64,000 nucleotides of DNA, taken from the NCBI RefSeq assembly GCF_947495205.1, contig NZ_CANLXV010000005.1, forward strand, positions 1 through 64,000, given 5' to 3'. This DNA is from an uncultured Polaribacter sp. GTDB taxonomy: Bacteria > Bacteroidota > Bacteroidia > Flavobacteriales > Flavobacteriaceae. Under the pieces are notes generated by a model, which saw nothing but the letters and a program-made list of their open reading frames with translations, searched no databases and was not told the origin of the DNA. This document shows positions 1-8,435 of the stretch, one piece after another (within the stretch, counting starts at the first letter, position 1; each line of letters starts with the position of its first letter). Both the position numbers and the translations under genes were made by a program.

Positions 1-354
1 ATATCAAAAAGAGGAAATTCCAGAATCCGACGAGCCTTGTATATGCCTTCTTTAGTTGTTATTCAATGTGAAGTACAGCAATTTAAAGATTTATATGATA
101 GAACTTATAAAAAACACGGAGTGAAGATGAAAAGCTATGTTGCTGTTCAGAAAAAGCTATTAACGATGATTTATTATTTATGGAACAAAAATGAAGCTTA
201 TAATCCAAACTATAAGGTAAAATTCCAAGAAGAGGAGCAGAAGCTTTACTCTCTGTTTGCCTTTGAAAAAGGCATAAAAAGTAGCCCCAATAAAATTGAG
301 GCTACACAAGGTAAACTTCCAGTGAATGATCACAGTGAGCTTCCTCTCTGTTAA
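1..354 (+). CDS. IS110-family transposase, C-terminal part (5' end outside window)
   Basis: The frame is open from base 1 to a TAA at 352-354, so this is the 3' end of a longer gene. It begins with KRGNSRIRRALYMPSL, the helix-hairpin-helix style motif seen in the C-terminal Transposase_20 domain of IS110/IS1111 transposases, followed by the usual basic helical tail (YKKHGVKMKSYVAVQKKLL). IS110 enzymes are DEDD-type recombinases that usually leave no terminal inverted repeats, so the element's right edge cannot be placed; it is probably within about 100 bases after the stop. Whether the full element is intact lies outside the window. Family assignment is from motif recognition. Confidence 0.8.
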   Translation: MSKRGNSRIRRALYMPSLVVIQCEVQQFKDLYDRTYKKHGVKMKSYVAVQKKLLTMIYYLWNKNEAYNPNYKVKFQEEEQKLYSLFAFEKGIKSSPNKIEATQGKLPVNDHSELPLC

Positions 355-465
355 ATCAAAAATAATAAAAATTAAGACAATAAAATTAGGAATTAAAGAT
401 AGTACCTAGCCGTGTTTGCCAACTTTTAGAATTAATGAATTGTTTTAATCATTCACAAACATAAG

Positions 466-480
466 AGGTTTTAAAAACCT
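466..480. repeat. short palindrome, possible repeat element
   Basis: AGGTTTT and AAAACCT flank one A, with a further GTGAGGTC just after. It lies between the transposase fragment and the next gene. It could be a weak hairpin for the transposase transcript or a copy of a dispersed flavobacterial palindrome; there is no strong T-run. Confidence 0.3.
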
Positions 481-500
481 GTGAGGTCTAAAAAAGAAAA

Positions 501-1025
501 ATGGGAGGTTTATTTTTTATTTTAATTGTTTTACCAATTTCACTATTGTTATTAATAATAGCTGGCATCACAAATAAAAAAATCTACGCCCAACTTGTTT
601 TATATTTTTGGTTATTTTTAATTACTATTTCCATTTTAGCAGAAATTACACGTCCTCTTTTCACTAAAAAAGTATTAGAAAAATCAGATTTTTACGGAGA
701 ATACATAATTGATAGAAGTTATTTTCCAGGAAAACAAGCAAATTGGCAGTACAACAATTTCCGATTTGAAATCAAAGAAAATGATTCTATTTATTTTTAT
801 GTTACAGATAACAAAATCATCCTTAAAACTTATAAAGGCAAATTTTCAACCAAAAAAACATTTACATCAGAGCGTCCAAAATTTAAAATGCAAACGCCTA
901 ATCATCATATTTTAACCACAAATCCAACGGTTTATAGAGAAATTTGGGATTTTTATTTGGTTTTTAATTCTCCTAAGTTTAAAAATATGTATTTTCGAAA
1001 AGGAAAATGGAAAACAATAGATTAA
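501..1025 (+). CDS. Hypothetical membrane-anchored protein
   Basis: I do not recognise this 174-residue protein. It has two predicted membrane segments at the N terminus (about residues 2-22 and 28-48) followed by a roughly 120-residue soluble part rich in aromatic and basic residues (FYGEYIIDRSYF, MYFRKGKWKTID). The gene ends three bases before the ATG of the next membrane protein, so the two are very likely co-transcribed and may work together. It sits beside the transposase fragment, which may mark an insertion site. The start is the ATG of MGGLFFILIV, immediately before the first hydrophobic segment. Confidence 0.7.
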   Translation: MGGLFFILIVLPISLLLLIIAGITNKKIYAQLVLYFWLFLITISILAEITRPLFTKKVLEKSDFYGEYIIDRSYFPGKQANWQYNNFRFEIKENDSIYFYVTDNKIILKTYKGKFSTKKTFTSERPKFKMQTPNHHILTTNPTVYREIWDFYLVFNSPKFKNMYFRKGKWKTID

Positions 1026-1028
1026 AAA

Positions 1029-2168
1029 ATGATATTTAACCTAACAGACCAGCAAAAAGTAAATTACACTAGAATAATAGCAGTTTTAGCAATACTGGTG
1101 CTAATGCTTTATGCTCCTAAATTATGGATTTCTACAAAAATTTTTCCAGTAATTCCATTGTTTGATTGGTTGCCAATTCCCACAAATCCATTAGATTATA
1201 TTTTAGCAATTTTCTTTTTCGGAATTCAAATTGTGTACATTTTTCAAAATAAAAGATGGCAAGGAATTACAATTATAGTACTCTACCTTTACTTGGCTCT
1301 TGTAGATCAAAATAGGTTACAACCTTATTTTTATCAGAGTATTTTAACCATTTTAATGATCGAAATTTTTCCAAAGAAAACCAATTATAAAAAAGTTTTA
1401 TATGCCGTAATTTTAGTTTTTTTTGCTACTTATTTTTGGAGTGGCATTCAAAAATTAAATCATTCTTTTTACGTACAATGGTTATCTGCTCTAAACAAAC
1501 ATTTTAGTTGCGTAGCAAATTCTAATTCGGCTTTAATATGCTTACCACAAAAATTTCTAGAAATTTTTACCTATGCAGTACCTTGGTTAGAAGCGCTAAT
1601 GGGCGTTCTATTATTGTTTAATAAAACCAGAAAATTTGGTATTGTATTTGTGCTTTCCATGCACGGAATTATTACTTTTTTATTATTCTATTTAGGTTAT
1701 GGCTACAATGTTGTACCTTGGAATATTCAAAATATGTTTTCTGTAGTTATTATATTCTGGACGTTAAAAACCACAAATGCATTGGCTTTTTTCGCAGAAT
1801 TTTTTGACAAACAGAAAATAGTAGCCTTGTTTTTTACTTGTATTTTACCTTTTGCCAATTTTACAACTGGCTTTTATGATAATCTTTTATCTTTTCATTT
1901 TTTTACGGCAGATTTAAATTATTACAACATTGTTTTAAATGACGAATTAGAAGACAGTTTACCAGAACATATTAAAGCTTTTTACAGGTATAAAAATAGT
2001 AGTGCTTATTTAAACGTTAATGAGTGGGCGCAATATGATAATAAAGTACTTTTTTATCCAGAAGAAAGAATTATTAAATCTCTAGACGCATACTTAAGGT
2101 CTTTTGCTAAAAATCCGCAAGAAAAAGGTTTAACAGAATTGGTTATTTACAATCACGAAGGAGAATAG
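1029..2168 (+). CDS. HTTM/DoxX-like multi-pass membrane protein
   Basis: This 379-residue protein has about eight hydrophobic segments and a soluble C-terminal tail of roughly 90 residues. The segment with GIQKLNHSFY, then a Trp-rich loop and PWLEALMGVLLLFN, resembles the core of HTTM/DoxX-like membrane proteins (the vitamin-K carboxylase membrane fold), but the large lumenal domain of true gamma-carboxylases is missing. The start lies three bases after the upstream stop codon, indicating translational coupling. Function is unknown; family placement is tentative and rests on the helix pattern and the GxQKLN-type motif. Confidence 0.65.
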   Translation: MIFNLTDQQKVNYTRIIAVLAILVLMLYAPKLWISTKIFPVIPLFDWLPIPTNPLDYILAIFFFGIQIVYIFQNKRWQGITIIVLYLYLALVDQNRLQPYFYQSILTILMIEIFPKKTNYKKVLYAVILVFFATYFWSGIQKLNHSFYVQWLSALNKHFSCVANSNSALICLPQKFLEIFTYAVPWLEALMGVLLLFNKTRKFGIVFVLSMHGIITFLLFYLGYGYNVVPWNIQNMFSVVIIFWTLKTTNALAFFAEFFDKQKIVALFFTCILPFANFTTGFYDNLLSFHFFTADLNYYNIVLNDELEDSLPEHIKAFYRYKNSSAYLNVNEWAQYDNKVLFYPEERIIKSLDAYLRSFAKNPQEKGLTELVIYNHEGE

Positions 2169-2241
2169 AATTTTAGTGAAGAAACCCATCTAAATAACAA
2201 ATTCTAATTCAATCTGTACGAATTCTAAAACAGCTAAAATT

Positions 2242-2249
2242 TACCTTTG
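2242..2249 (+). promoter_or_regulatory. TAnnTTTG promoter box upstream of lipoprotein gene
   Basis: TACCTTTG matches the Bacteroidota -7 consensus TAnnTTTG. It lies 49 bases before the ATG at 2299. No clear TTG is found at the usual upstream spacing, so the call rests on the -7 box alone. Confidence 0.45.
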
Positions 2250-2298
2250 TTTTGGTTTTACTTTTACAGTGTATTCACACTTTAAAACATAAAAAATC

Positions 2299-3390
2299 AT
2301 GAAAACACTTGTAAAAAACACCGTAATTTTTGGATTAAGTATTTTAGCTACTACCGTATTTATTAGCTGCAATTCTAACGAAATTGAAAAGCAACCAGAA
2401 ACACAAATTTCAGCTCAAAACACAATTCCTGTTGCACAAAAAGTTAAAGCTATAACATATCAAAAACCAGTTGTATTTATAGCAGGTTTTGACAAAGGCA
2501 ACGAAACCTTTTACAACAATGCTAGAACCTATTTTAAAGAAAAAAACCTTAAGGTTATTGATGGTAAATATTCTTTAGAAGAAATTATTCTTTGGTTAAA
2601 TACTAATGGTAAATCTAGTTTATTTAGTGAAATTCATATTGTAAATAAAAGCAATCCATTTAAAGGCATGAATTTAGAAACAGTAATTCATGGAGATAAA
2701 ATTACTGCAGAAACGTTAAGAAGAACTATTACCCAAGGCACATTACCTAAACTACAAAACGTAGTAAACACAAATTCTAAAATTATATTTCATGCTTCTG
2801 GTTTGGTAGAAAATTTAGAATTATTAAAAACAATAAAAGATGCATTTCATGCTAAAGAAAATCCAAAAGTTATAGCATCTCCTTATCATACTGTTTTTGG
2901 CGGCGCTTTTTCCAATCATTATTTAGCACAACCTTATTATGTGTTTTACCCAACCGCTAATTCTCCAGGAATTACAGATTTATCTAAGGAAATTGCAAAA
3001 AAATATCCAGAAGAAACAGAAATAGAATGGTTTAATGCGCTAAATAATGAAGAAGAAAGATATGTGGGTGAAGCTTACACTACACAATTTACAGTGCCAA
3101 TTCTTTGGGAATTCGATTTTCATAATACAGATAATGAAATGCCAAAATTTAAAATTGCAGAAGAAGTAATGGATTGGATTGAGCAAGATGAACAACTTAT
3201 GGCAGAATTAAAAACATACAACATACCACTGGAAAAATTTAGATGGAATTGGAAAGTAAAAGGAAGCAAATTAACCATAAAAGGAAGAACAACAGGTCTT
3301 TGTGTTTTAAAGCCTTTAATTAAGCCTTATGGAGACTTAAAACACATAAAACCAGATACAAACAACAAACGTTTGTATGCCATGAAATAG
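2299..3390 (+). CDS. Uncharacterised secreted lipoprotein
   Basis: A 363-residue protein with a lipoprotein signal: basic start MKTLVKN, a hydrophobic stretch, and Cys24 in TVFISCNS. The mature part follows a Pro/Gln-rich linker. I recognise no domain. Conserved-looking stretches include PVVFIAGFDKGNETFYNNAR near residue 55 and a C-terminal block with FRWNWKVKGSKLTIKGRT. The fold may be alpha/beta (alternating hydrophobic strands and helices). It is monocistronic, with its own TAnnTTTG box upstream and a 13-bp hairpin downstream. No function can be assigned from sequence alone. Confidence 0.7.
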   Translation: MKTLVKNTVIFGLSILATTVFISCNSNEIEKQPETQISAQNTIPVAQKVKAITYQKPVVFIAGFDKGNETFYNNARTYFKEKNLKVIDGKYSLEEIILWLNTNGKSSLFSEIHIVNKSNPFKGMNLETVIHGDKITAETLRRTITQGTLPKLQNVVNTNSKIIFHASGLVENLELLKTIKDAFHAKENPKVIASPYHTVFGGAFSNHYLAQPYYVFYPTANSPGITDLSKEIAKKYPEETEIEWFNALNNEEERYVGEAYTTQFTVPILWEFDFHNTDNEMPKFKIAEEVMDWIEQDEQLMAELKTYNIPLEKFRWNWKVKGSKLTIKGRTTGLCVLKPLIKPYGDLKHIKPDTNNKRLYAMK

Positions 3391-3417
3391 CATATGTAAT
3401 AGCAATTGGAAGTAAAT

Positions 3418-3458
3418 AAACGTCATTACATAAAATTTATAACCTTGTAATGACGTTT
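3418..3458 (+). terminator. Hairpin between lipoprotein and histidine kinase genes
   Basis: Perfect 13-bp arms (AAACGTCATTACA at 3418-3430 and its complement at 3446-3458) around a 15-base loop, then TTTTAATT. It lies 28 bases after the lipoprotein stop. The right arm overlaps the TTG of the next promoter, so it could also be an operator. Confidence 0.55.
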
Positions 3459-3473
3459 TAATTAGTAAGTTTG
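3445..3473 (+). promoter_or_regulatory. Bacteroidota-type promoter for the kinase operon
   Basis: TTG (3445-3447), 18 bases, then TAAGTTTG (3466-3473) matches the TTTG / TAnnTTTG promoter layout. The kinase ATG is at 3478, only four bases after the box, so the transcript would be leaderless or nearly so. Confidence 0.6.
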
Positions 3474-3477
3474 TTTT

Positions 3478-5517
3478 ATGAAATTAATTTTTCAAAATTT
3501 GTTTTTATTCTTTTTAAAACTCTCTTTAATCTGGAATGGGTTTTTACTTACTATCCTACTATTTTTATCACTAAATAGTAAAGCACAAGAAAATAATTTC
3601 AAAAAAATAAATGACTCTGAAAAATTTGTAGTTCATAAAATTGCACAAGACAGCTTTAATAATATTTGGTTAGGAACCAACAATGGATTCATTAAATTTG
3701 ATGGAGTTTCTTTAAAAAGTTATGATTTTAAAATTGGTAATTCATCTAGAGCAATACAATCTCTTTTTAGTAAAAACGATTCTATTTTCATTGGTAAAAA
3801 CAAAAACCTTTACCTAAAAACCAAAAACAATATTTTTACTTTTGATGCTAAAAGTGTAAACACAATATGTAACAGGAAAAACGAATATTATTTTGGTACT
3901 AACCAAGGTATTTTACATTTTAGAAAAGATTATTTACAACCTTTAAAAACCACTTACAATTTAGATTTTTCTGTAATTAATACTATTGTTTTTTACAAAA
4001 ATCATTTTTTAGTGTCTTCAAATAGTGGGCTTTGGCAGTTAGACGAGTTAATTCAGCCTAAAAAAGTAACTTTAATTGCTAAAGGTAATTTTTCTTCCTT
4101 ATTAAAAGCAAAAAATAATTTGTATGTGCTTAAAAACAATACTGAAATCTTCGCATTAGATTCCAAAAACAAGCTACAATTAAAATACACACAAGCTGAA
4201 ACAAAGAGCATTAAAAAAGTGCAAAACTATATTTATGTAATTTCTAAAAATGAAGGTATTAACATTTTAAATGACACTACGTTTATATTCCAAAAAAGAA
4301 TTAATAAATACAACAGCAATCTAGATTCTAATACAATAAACGATGTATTTGAAGATGCAGAAAACAACATTTTTATTGCCACAAATACAGGTTTATTTAT
4401 AAAACAAAATAGAATTGTTTCTGAAAAACCACAACTACAAATTGCAAGTATTAGCGTAAATTACAAACAGATAGACACCATTAATACAAATAATTACAAC
4501 AAGCTATTAACACTGGAAACAGATCAAAATAACGTTTCTTTTCTTTTGCAAAGCATTTCTATAAATAACGCTAAAAATATACAATTTCGTTATCAGCTAA
4601 ATAATGCTAACTTCTCGCCTTGGAGTGCAGAAAATCAAATTAATTTTGCAAACTTAAGTGCAGGAAAATATATTTTAAAAGCACAAACTAGGTTTAAAAA
4701 CGGTGGTAAAACCTCCACAAAAATATTCTCTTTTAGTATAGACCAACCAATTTATAAAAAAACTTGGTTTATAAGTTTAGTATTTATTATGGTTTGTTTG
4801 GCAATTGCAGGTTTTGTAGAATTATACATTCGTGGCATTAAAAAGAAAATTAACAAACAAGTTAAGGCACTACAAATAGAAAATAAATTAATCTCTTTAG
4901 AGCAAAAAGCCTTGCAGTTACAAATGAATCCTCATTTTATTTTTAATGTATTAAACGGCATAAAAGCTTTAGGAAATTCTAATGATAAAAAAGAACTAAA
5001 CACGAGCGTTAACCAATTTGCCATACTTTTAAGAAGTGTTTTAAATAATTCTAGATTAAAAGAAATCAGTTTACAAGAAGAAATAAAAACGGTAGACAAT
5101 TATTTAAATTTAGAGCAAAAAATGAGTGCTTTATCTTTTGATTACGTTATTGAAAAAAAATTAAATGGTATTGATGCAGAAGAAATTTTAATTCCGCCAA
5201 TGTTATTACAACCTTTTGTAGAAAATGCCATAAAACACGGTATTTCTAAAATAAATAAAAAAGGAAAAATCAAAGTTAGCTTTTTAGTAAAACATAGTTT
5301 TTTAGAATGTTTTATTTCAGATAATGGAATTGGGTTTTACCAATCACAAAAAAATAAGAAGAATACAAAACACATATCTCTAGCTTTAAAAATAACAAAA
5401 GAAAGAATAGAAAACATATCTAAATACAGCAATTTTTCTATAATAGAAGTGGTAGAAAACAAGGTTGTTTCAGGCACAGAAGTTTGGTTTAAAATTCCGT
5501 TAAAAACAGATTATTAA
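3478..5517 (+). CDS. Membrane sensor histidine kinase, LytS/YehU type with periplasmic beta-propeller
   Basis: A 679-residue sensor kinase. After a signal peptide (about residues 1-37) comes a periplasmic two-component-regulator propeller (motifs such as AQDSFNNIWLGTNNGFIKFDG) and a Y_Y_Y-like beta domain near 350-425. One transmembrane helix (about 430-455) leads into a coiled coil and a His_kinase domain with the phospho-acceptor in LQMNPHFIFNVLNGI (His486). The HATPase has an N box near 579 (PFVENAIKHG) and DNGIGF near 615. Partner is the LytTR regulator two genes downstream; the genes are 4 and 2 bases apart. The signal sensed is unknown; related propeller sensors in Bacteroidota often respond to glycans or envelope cues. 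Confidence 0.9.
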   Translation: MKLIFQNLFLFFLKLSLIWNGFLLTILLFLSLNSKAQENNFKKINDSEKFVVHKIAQDSFNNIWLGTNNGFIKFDGVSLKSYDFKIGNSSRAIQSLFSKNDSIFIGKNKNLYLKTKNNIFTFDAKSVNTICNRKNEYYFGTNQGILHFRKDYLQPLKTTYNLDFSVINTIVFYKNHFLVSSNSGLWQLDELIQPKKVTLIAKGNFSSLLKAKNNLYVLKNNTEIFALDSKNKLQLKYTQAETKSIKKVQNYIYVISKNEGINILNDTTFIFQKRINKYNSNLDSNTINDVFEDAENNIFIATNTGLFIKQNRIVSEKPQLQIASISVNYKQIDTINTNNYNKLLTLETDQNNVSFLLQSISINNAKNIQFRYQLNNANFSPWSAENQINFANLSAGKYILKAQTRFKNGGKTSTKIFSFSIDQPIYKKTWFISLVFIMVCLAIAGFVELYIRGIKKKINKQVKALQIENKLISLEQKALQLQMNPHFIFNVLNGIKALGNSNDKKELNTSVNQFAILLRSVLNNSRLKEISLQEEIKTVDNYLNLEQKMSALSFDYVIEKKLNGIDAEEILIPPMLLQPFVENAIKHGISKINKKGKIKVSFLVKHSFLECFISDNGIGFYQSQKNKKNTKHISLALKITKERIENISKYSNFSIIEVVENKVVSGTEVWFKIPLKTDY

Positions 5518-5521
5518 ACAA

Positions 5522-6364
5522 ATGAAAAGAAGAAAATTTATAAAAAAATCGGTTTTAGGAATTGCTGGTATTGGTTTAAGTACAGCTATTTATTCTTGGC
5601 AAATTGAGCCTTTTTGGTTAGAGTTTGTGCATAAAAAAATGCCTATAAAAAACTTACCTAACAATTTAATTGGAAAAACACTAATGCAAATTAGTGACAC
5701 ACATGTTGGTAATAGGTTTGATTATCAATTTATTATTGATTCTTTTAAAAAAGCAAAACAACTAAAACCAGATTTTGTAGTGTATACAGGAGATTATGTT
5801 TCTTATGAAAACGAAAAACAATTTGCACAATTAAAAGAAGTTATGCAATCGGCTGTTTTAGGTAATTTGGGTACTTTTGGTATTCTTGGAAATCATGATT
5901 ATGGCATTAATTGGTACCAACAAAAAGTTGCAAATCAGATTACTTCAATTCTAGAAAATTCTAAAATCAAAATACTTAACAATCAAAAAGAAGAAGTTAA
6001 CGGATTGCATATTATTGGTTTAGATGATTATTGGGGTTTAAACTTTAATCCTAAAAAAGTATTATCAGAGATAAACCACAACCACGCAAATTTGGTTTTA
6101 TGTCACAATCCAGATGTTTGTGATCTTGATGTTTGGTCTAACTATAAAGGTTGGGTTTTATCTGGCCACACTCATGGTGGTCAAGTAAAACCACCTTTTT
6201 TAAATCCTCCTTTATTACCTGTAGAAAATAAAAAATATACTGCCGGAAAATTTAATTTAAGTGATGGCAAAACTTTATATATTAATAGAGCATTAGGTAA
6301 CAGTAGACAAGTTCGTTTTAATGTAAGACCAGAAATTACTGTTTTTAAACTTGAAAAGGTCTAA
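5522..6364 (+). CDS. Tat-type calcineurin-like metallophosphoesterase (YkuE/YaeI-like)
   Basis: A 280-residue secreted or membrane-anchored phosphoesterase. The N terminus has a twin-arginine motif (KRRKFIKK) followed by a hydrophobic segment. All metal-binding motifs of the family are present: SDTH (Asp59, His61), GDY (Asp91), GNHD (Asn124-His125-Asp126), His195 in LCHNPD, and SGHTHGG (His216, His218). Relatives include YkuE and YaeI; the latter removes phosphate from UDP-diacylglucosamine or lipid-like substrates. The gene sits between the histidine kinase and its LytTR regulator, with gaps of four and two bases, so it is certainly in their operon. It may act on an envelope lipid linked to the sensed signal (inference). 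Confidence 0.88.
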   Translation: MKRRKFIKKSVLGIAGIGLSTAIYSWQIEPFWLEFVHKKMPIKNLPNNLIGKTLMQISDTHVGNRFDYQFIIDSFKKAKQLKPDFVVYTGDYVSYENEKQFAQLKEVMQSAVLGNLGTFGILGNHDYGINWYQQKVANQITSILENSKIKILNNQKEEVNGLHIIGLDDYWGLNFNPKKVLSEINHNHANLVLCHNPDVCDLDVWSNYKGWVLSGHTHGGQVKPPFLNPPLLPVENKKYTAGKFNLSDGKTLYINRALGNSRQVRFNVRPEITVFKLEKV

Positions 6365-6366
6365 TT

Positions 6367-7116
6367 ATGAAAAAAACAACAGCAATTTTAGTTGAAGACA
6401 ATGTATTGGCGTTAGAAATGTTACACCAAGAAATTATTGATAATTTTAAAGAAATAGAAATTATTGGTACTGCAAAATCTGTTGTAGAAGCTGCCAAACT
6501 ACTACGAGCCAAAACACCAGATATTTTATTTTTAGATATTATGTTGGGAGATGGAACTGGTTTTGATATTTTAGAGATTTTTCCAGAATTAACTTCTAAA
6601 ATAATATTTGTAACGGCAAGTGATGCTCATGCAATTAAAGCCTTTAAATTTTCTGCAATAGATTATATCTTAAAACCATATTCAGATACAGATTTGGCAA
6701 ATGCAATTACAAAAGCACATTCTCAAATTCAACCAGAAAATGAACAGTTAAGTGTTTTAAAACAAGTAATAACAAAGCCGAATACAACATTAGAAAAGAT
6801 TTCTTTACATACATCAGAAAAAATAATAGTTGTAAATATTTCAGAAATTATACGTTGTAAGGCAGATAATAATTATACCACATTTTATTTTAAAGATAAT
6901 TCTAAAATATTGGTTTCTAAAACTTTAAAGTTTTATGCAGATTTATTAAAAGAAGTTGGTTTTTTAAGAGTACACCAAAGCCATTTAATAAACACAAAGT
7001 ACATTAAAGAATTCATAAAGTCAGATGGTGGGTATTTAATGCTTACAAACAACGCTAATGTTCCTGTTTCTGTTAGAAAAAAAGCAGAAGTTCTGGAAGT
7101 TTTAAATTCTTTTTAA
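6367..7116 (+). CDS. LytTR-family response regulator
   Basis: A 249-residue regulator. The receiver domain spans about 5-120 with the acidic pair at Glu10-Asp11, phospho-acceptor Asp57 in LFLDIML, and Lys103 in ILKPYS. A LytTR DNA-binding domain spans about 145-248 (IRCKADNNYTTFYF, FLRVHQSHLINTKYI). It is the expected partner of the LytS-type kinase encoded at 3478. It begins two bases after the phosphoesterase stop. LytTR proteins bind short direct repeats in target promoters; no such target is evident in the window. Confidence 0.92.
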   Translation: MKKTTAILVEDNVLALEMLHQEIIDNFKEIEIIGTAKSVVEAAKLLRAKTPDILFLDIMLGDGTGFDILEIFPELTSKIIFVTASDAHAIKAFKFSAIDYILKPYSDTDLANAITKAHSQIQPENEQLSVLKQVITKPNTTLEKISLHTSEKIIVVNISEIIRCKADNNYTTFYFKDNSKILVSKTLKFYADLLKEVGFLRVHQSHLINTKYIKEFIKSDGGYLMLTNNANVPVSVRKKAEVLEVLNSF

Positions 7117-7265
7117 GAATAATTTAAAGAGACTACAATGCACTTTTTGTTTCATTTCAACTAGAGAAATAAAATTTACTGAGGACAATACAAACTAAGT
7201 TTTCTTAAGCTGCATTTTATTAAGCTCAAAGTAACACTTGAATTCAAGAAAATTTTACGCACAAA

Positions 7266-7293
7266 AAAAGCTTCTTATTTCTAAGAAGCTTTT
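7266..7293 (-). terminator. tRNA-His terminator hairpin
   Basis: A 12-bp perfect stem (7266-7277 with 7282-7293) closed by four bases, with more T residues after it on the minus strand. It lies just beyond the tRNA 3' end. The flanks are also T-rich on the plus strand, so it may also stop the LytTR operon. Confidence 0.75.
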
Positions 7294-7299
7294 GTTTTG

Positions 7300-7374
7300 G
7301 GTGGAAGACGGGACTCGAACCCGCGACACTCGGTACCACAAACCGATACTCTAACCAACTGAGCTACAACCACC
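7300..7374 (-). tRNA. tRNA-His (anticodon GTG)
   Basis: The minus strand folds as a cloverleaf: D arm GCTC/GAGT, anticodon stem TCGGT/ACCGA with loop TTGTGGT (anticodon GTG, His), and T arm GCGGG-TTCGAGT-CCCGT. An extra G at -1 (7374) pairs with discriminator C73 (7300), the hallmark of bacterial tRNA-His. The CCA end is not encoded. The acceptor stem has two adjacent T-T oppositions (positions 5-68 and 6-67). Confidence 0.93.
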
Positions 7375-7428
7375 ATATAATTGCGGGTGCAAATATAAAT
7401 GTTTTTTCTATTTTTACACAATAAAAAT

Positions 7429-8145
7429 TTAAATTAATTTATCTAAACTTTCTACAGCAACATAACGTTCTGTGTTAAAACCTTCTGCAAACTCTACTCC
7501 TATTAATCTTCCACAATCTCTAGCTCTGTAATGTATGCTATCAATAAAATTTTTGCTTGTAATTGGGGTTTCTGGTTCTTTACTGTTAGGGTCAAAAAAC
7601 TGAGAAGAATAGGCTTTTACAGCCGCTGTTTTTGTAGCTATAAAACCAGTAACATTTACCACAAAATCTGGCTCTAAATTTTTCCATTGCATATAATGAT
7701 AAACTAGTTTTGGTCTCCATTTTTCTTGTTTATCGCCTTGTAATGTTGTTTCTATTTTTAAAAGTCCACTTAAAAAGCAAGCATCAGAAACCAATTTACT
7801 TCCTTTACCATGATCTATATGCCTATCTTCTAAAGCATTACATAATACAATTTCTGGCTGGTATTTACGAATCATTTTTATAATCTCTAGTTGATGCTTT
7901 TTATCATTTGTAAAGAAACCATCTGCAAAACCTAAATTTTCTCTAACAGCAACTCCCATAATTTTTGCAGCATTTTCAGCTTCAATTTTACGCAATTCTG
8001 CAGAACCTCTTGTACCTAATTCTCCGCGTGTTAAATCTACAATTCCTACTTTTTTTCCAAGAGAAACTTCTTTTGCAATAGTTGCACCACAACCTAATTC
8101 TACATCATCTGGATGCGCCCCAAAAGCTAAAATATCTAATTTCAT
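7429..8145 (-). CDS. bshB1: Bacillithiol biosynthesis deacetylase BshB1
   Basis: A 238-residue zinc-dependent deacetylase of the PIG-L/LmbE family. It removes acetate from GlcNAc-malate in the cytoplasm, the second step of bacillithiol synthesis. The N terminus carries the zinc motif AHPDD (His11, Asp13-Asp14), followed by GELGTRGS typical of the BshB1 subgroup, and a later DRHIDHGKGS segment provides another metal ligand and the active-site region. No other bsh genes are in the window. It stands alone, opposite to the tRNA-side operon and divergent from the SLC13 permease, with about 290 bases between the two starts. The product fits with the several thiol-stress genes in this window. Confidence 0.92.
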   Translation of the reverse strand: MKLDILAFGAHPDDVELGCGATIAKEVSLGKKVGIVDLTRGELGTRGSAELRKIEAENAAKIMGVAVRENLGFADGFFTNDKKHQLEIIKMIRKYQPEIVLCNALEDRHIDHGKGSKLVSDACFLSGLLKIETTLQGDKQEKWRPKLVYHYMQWKNLEPDFVVNVTGFIATKTAAVKAYSSQFFDPNSKEPETPITSKNFIDSIHYRARDCGRLIGVEFAEGFNTERYVAVESLDKLI

Positions 8146-8435
8146 TTTTCTTTTATTTCTATCTTAATTTTATGTTTAGACTATTATTATCAATTTTATT
8201 TACAAAAAATCAATAAAAATATAATCCGAAGTTCAAAAATAATGCTTTTCAAAAGATTATATAAATTAGTTTATCATCTATTTCGTTTTTAAATTCATAT
8301 TTAGATAAAAAAATAGGTTTGTTTTTATCATTATCATAAAAATGTATAGCGTTAGTTTAAGTATGATTATTATCATAAATTAGGCAAAGGAATACATTTA
8401 ATTTTACCTGAAATTAAAAACCAAATTTTACAATT

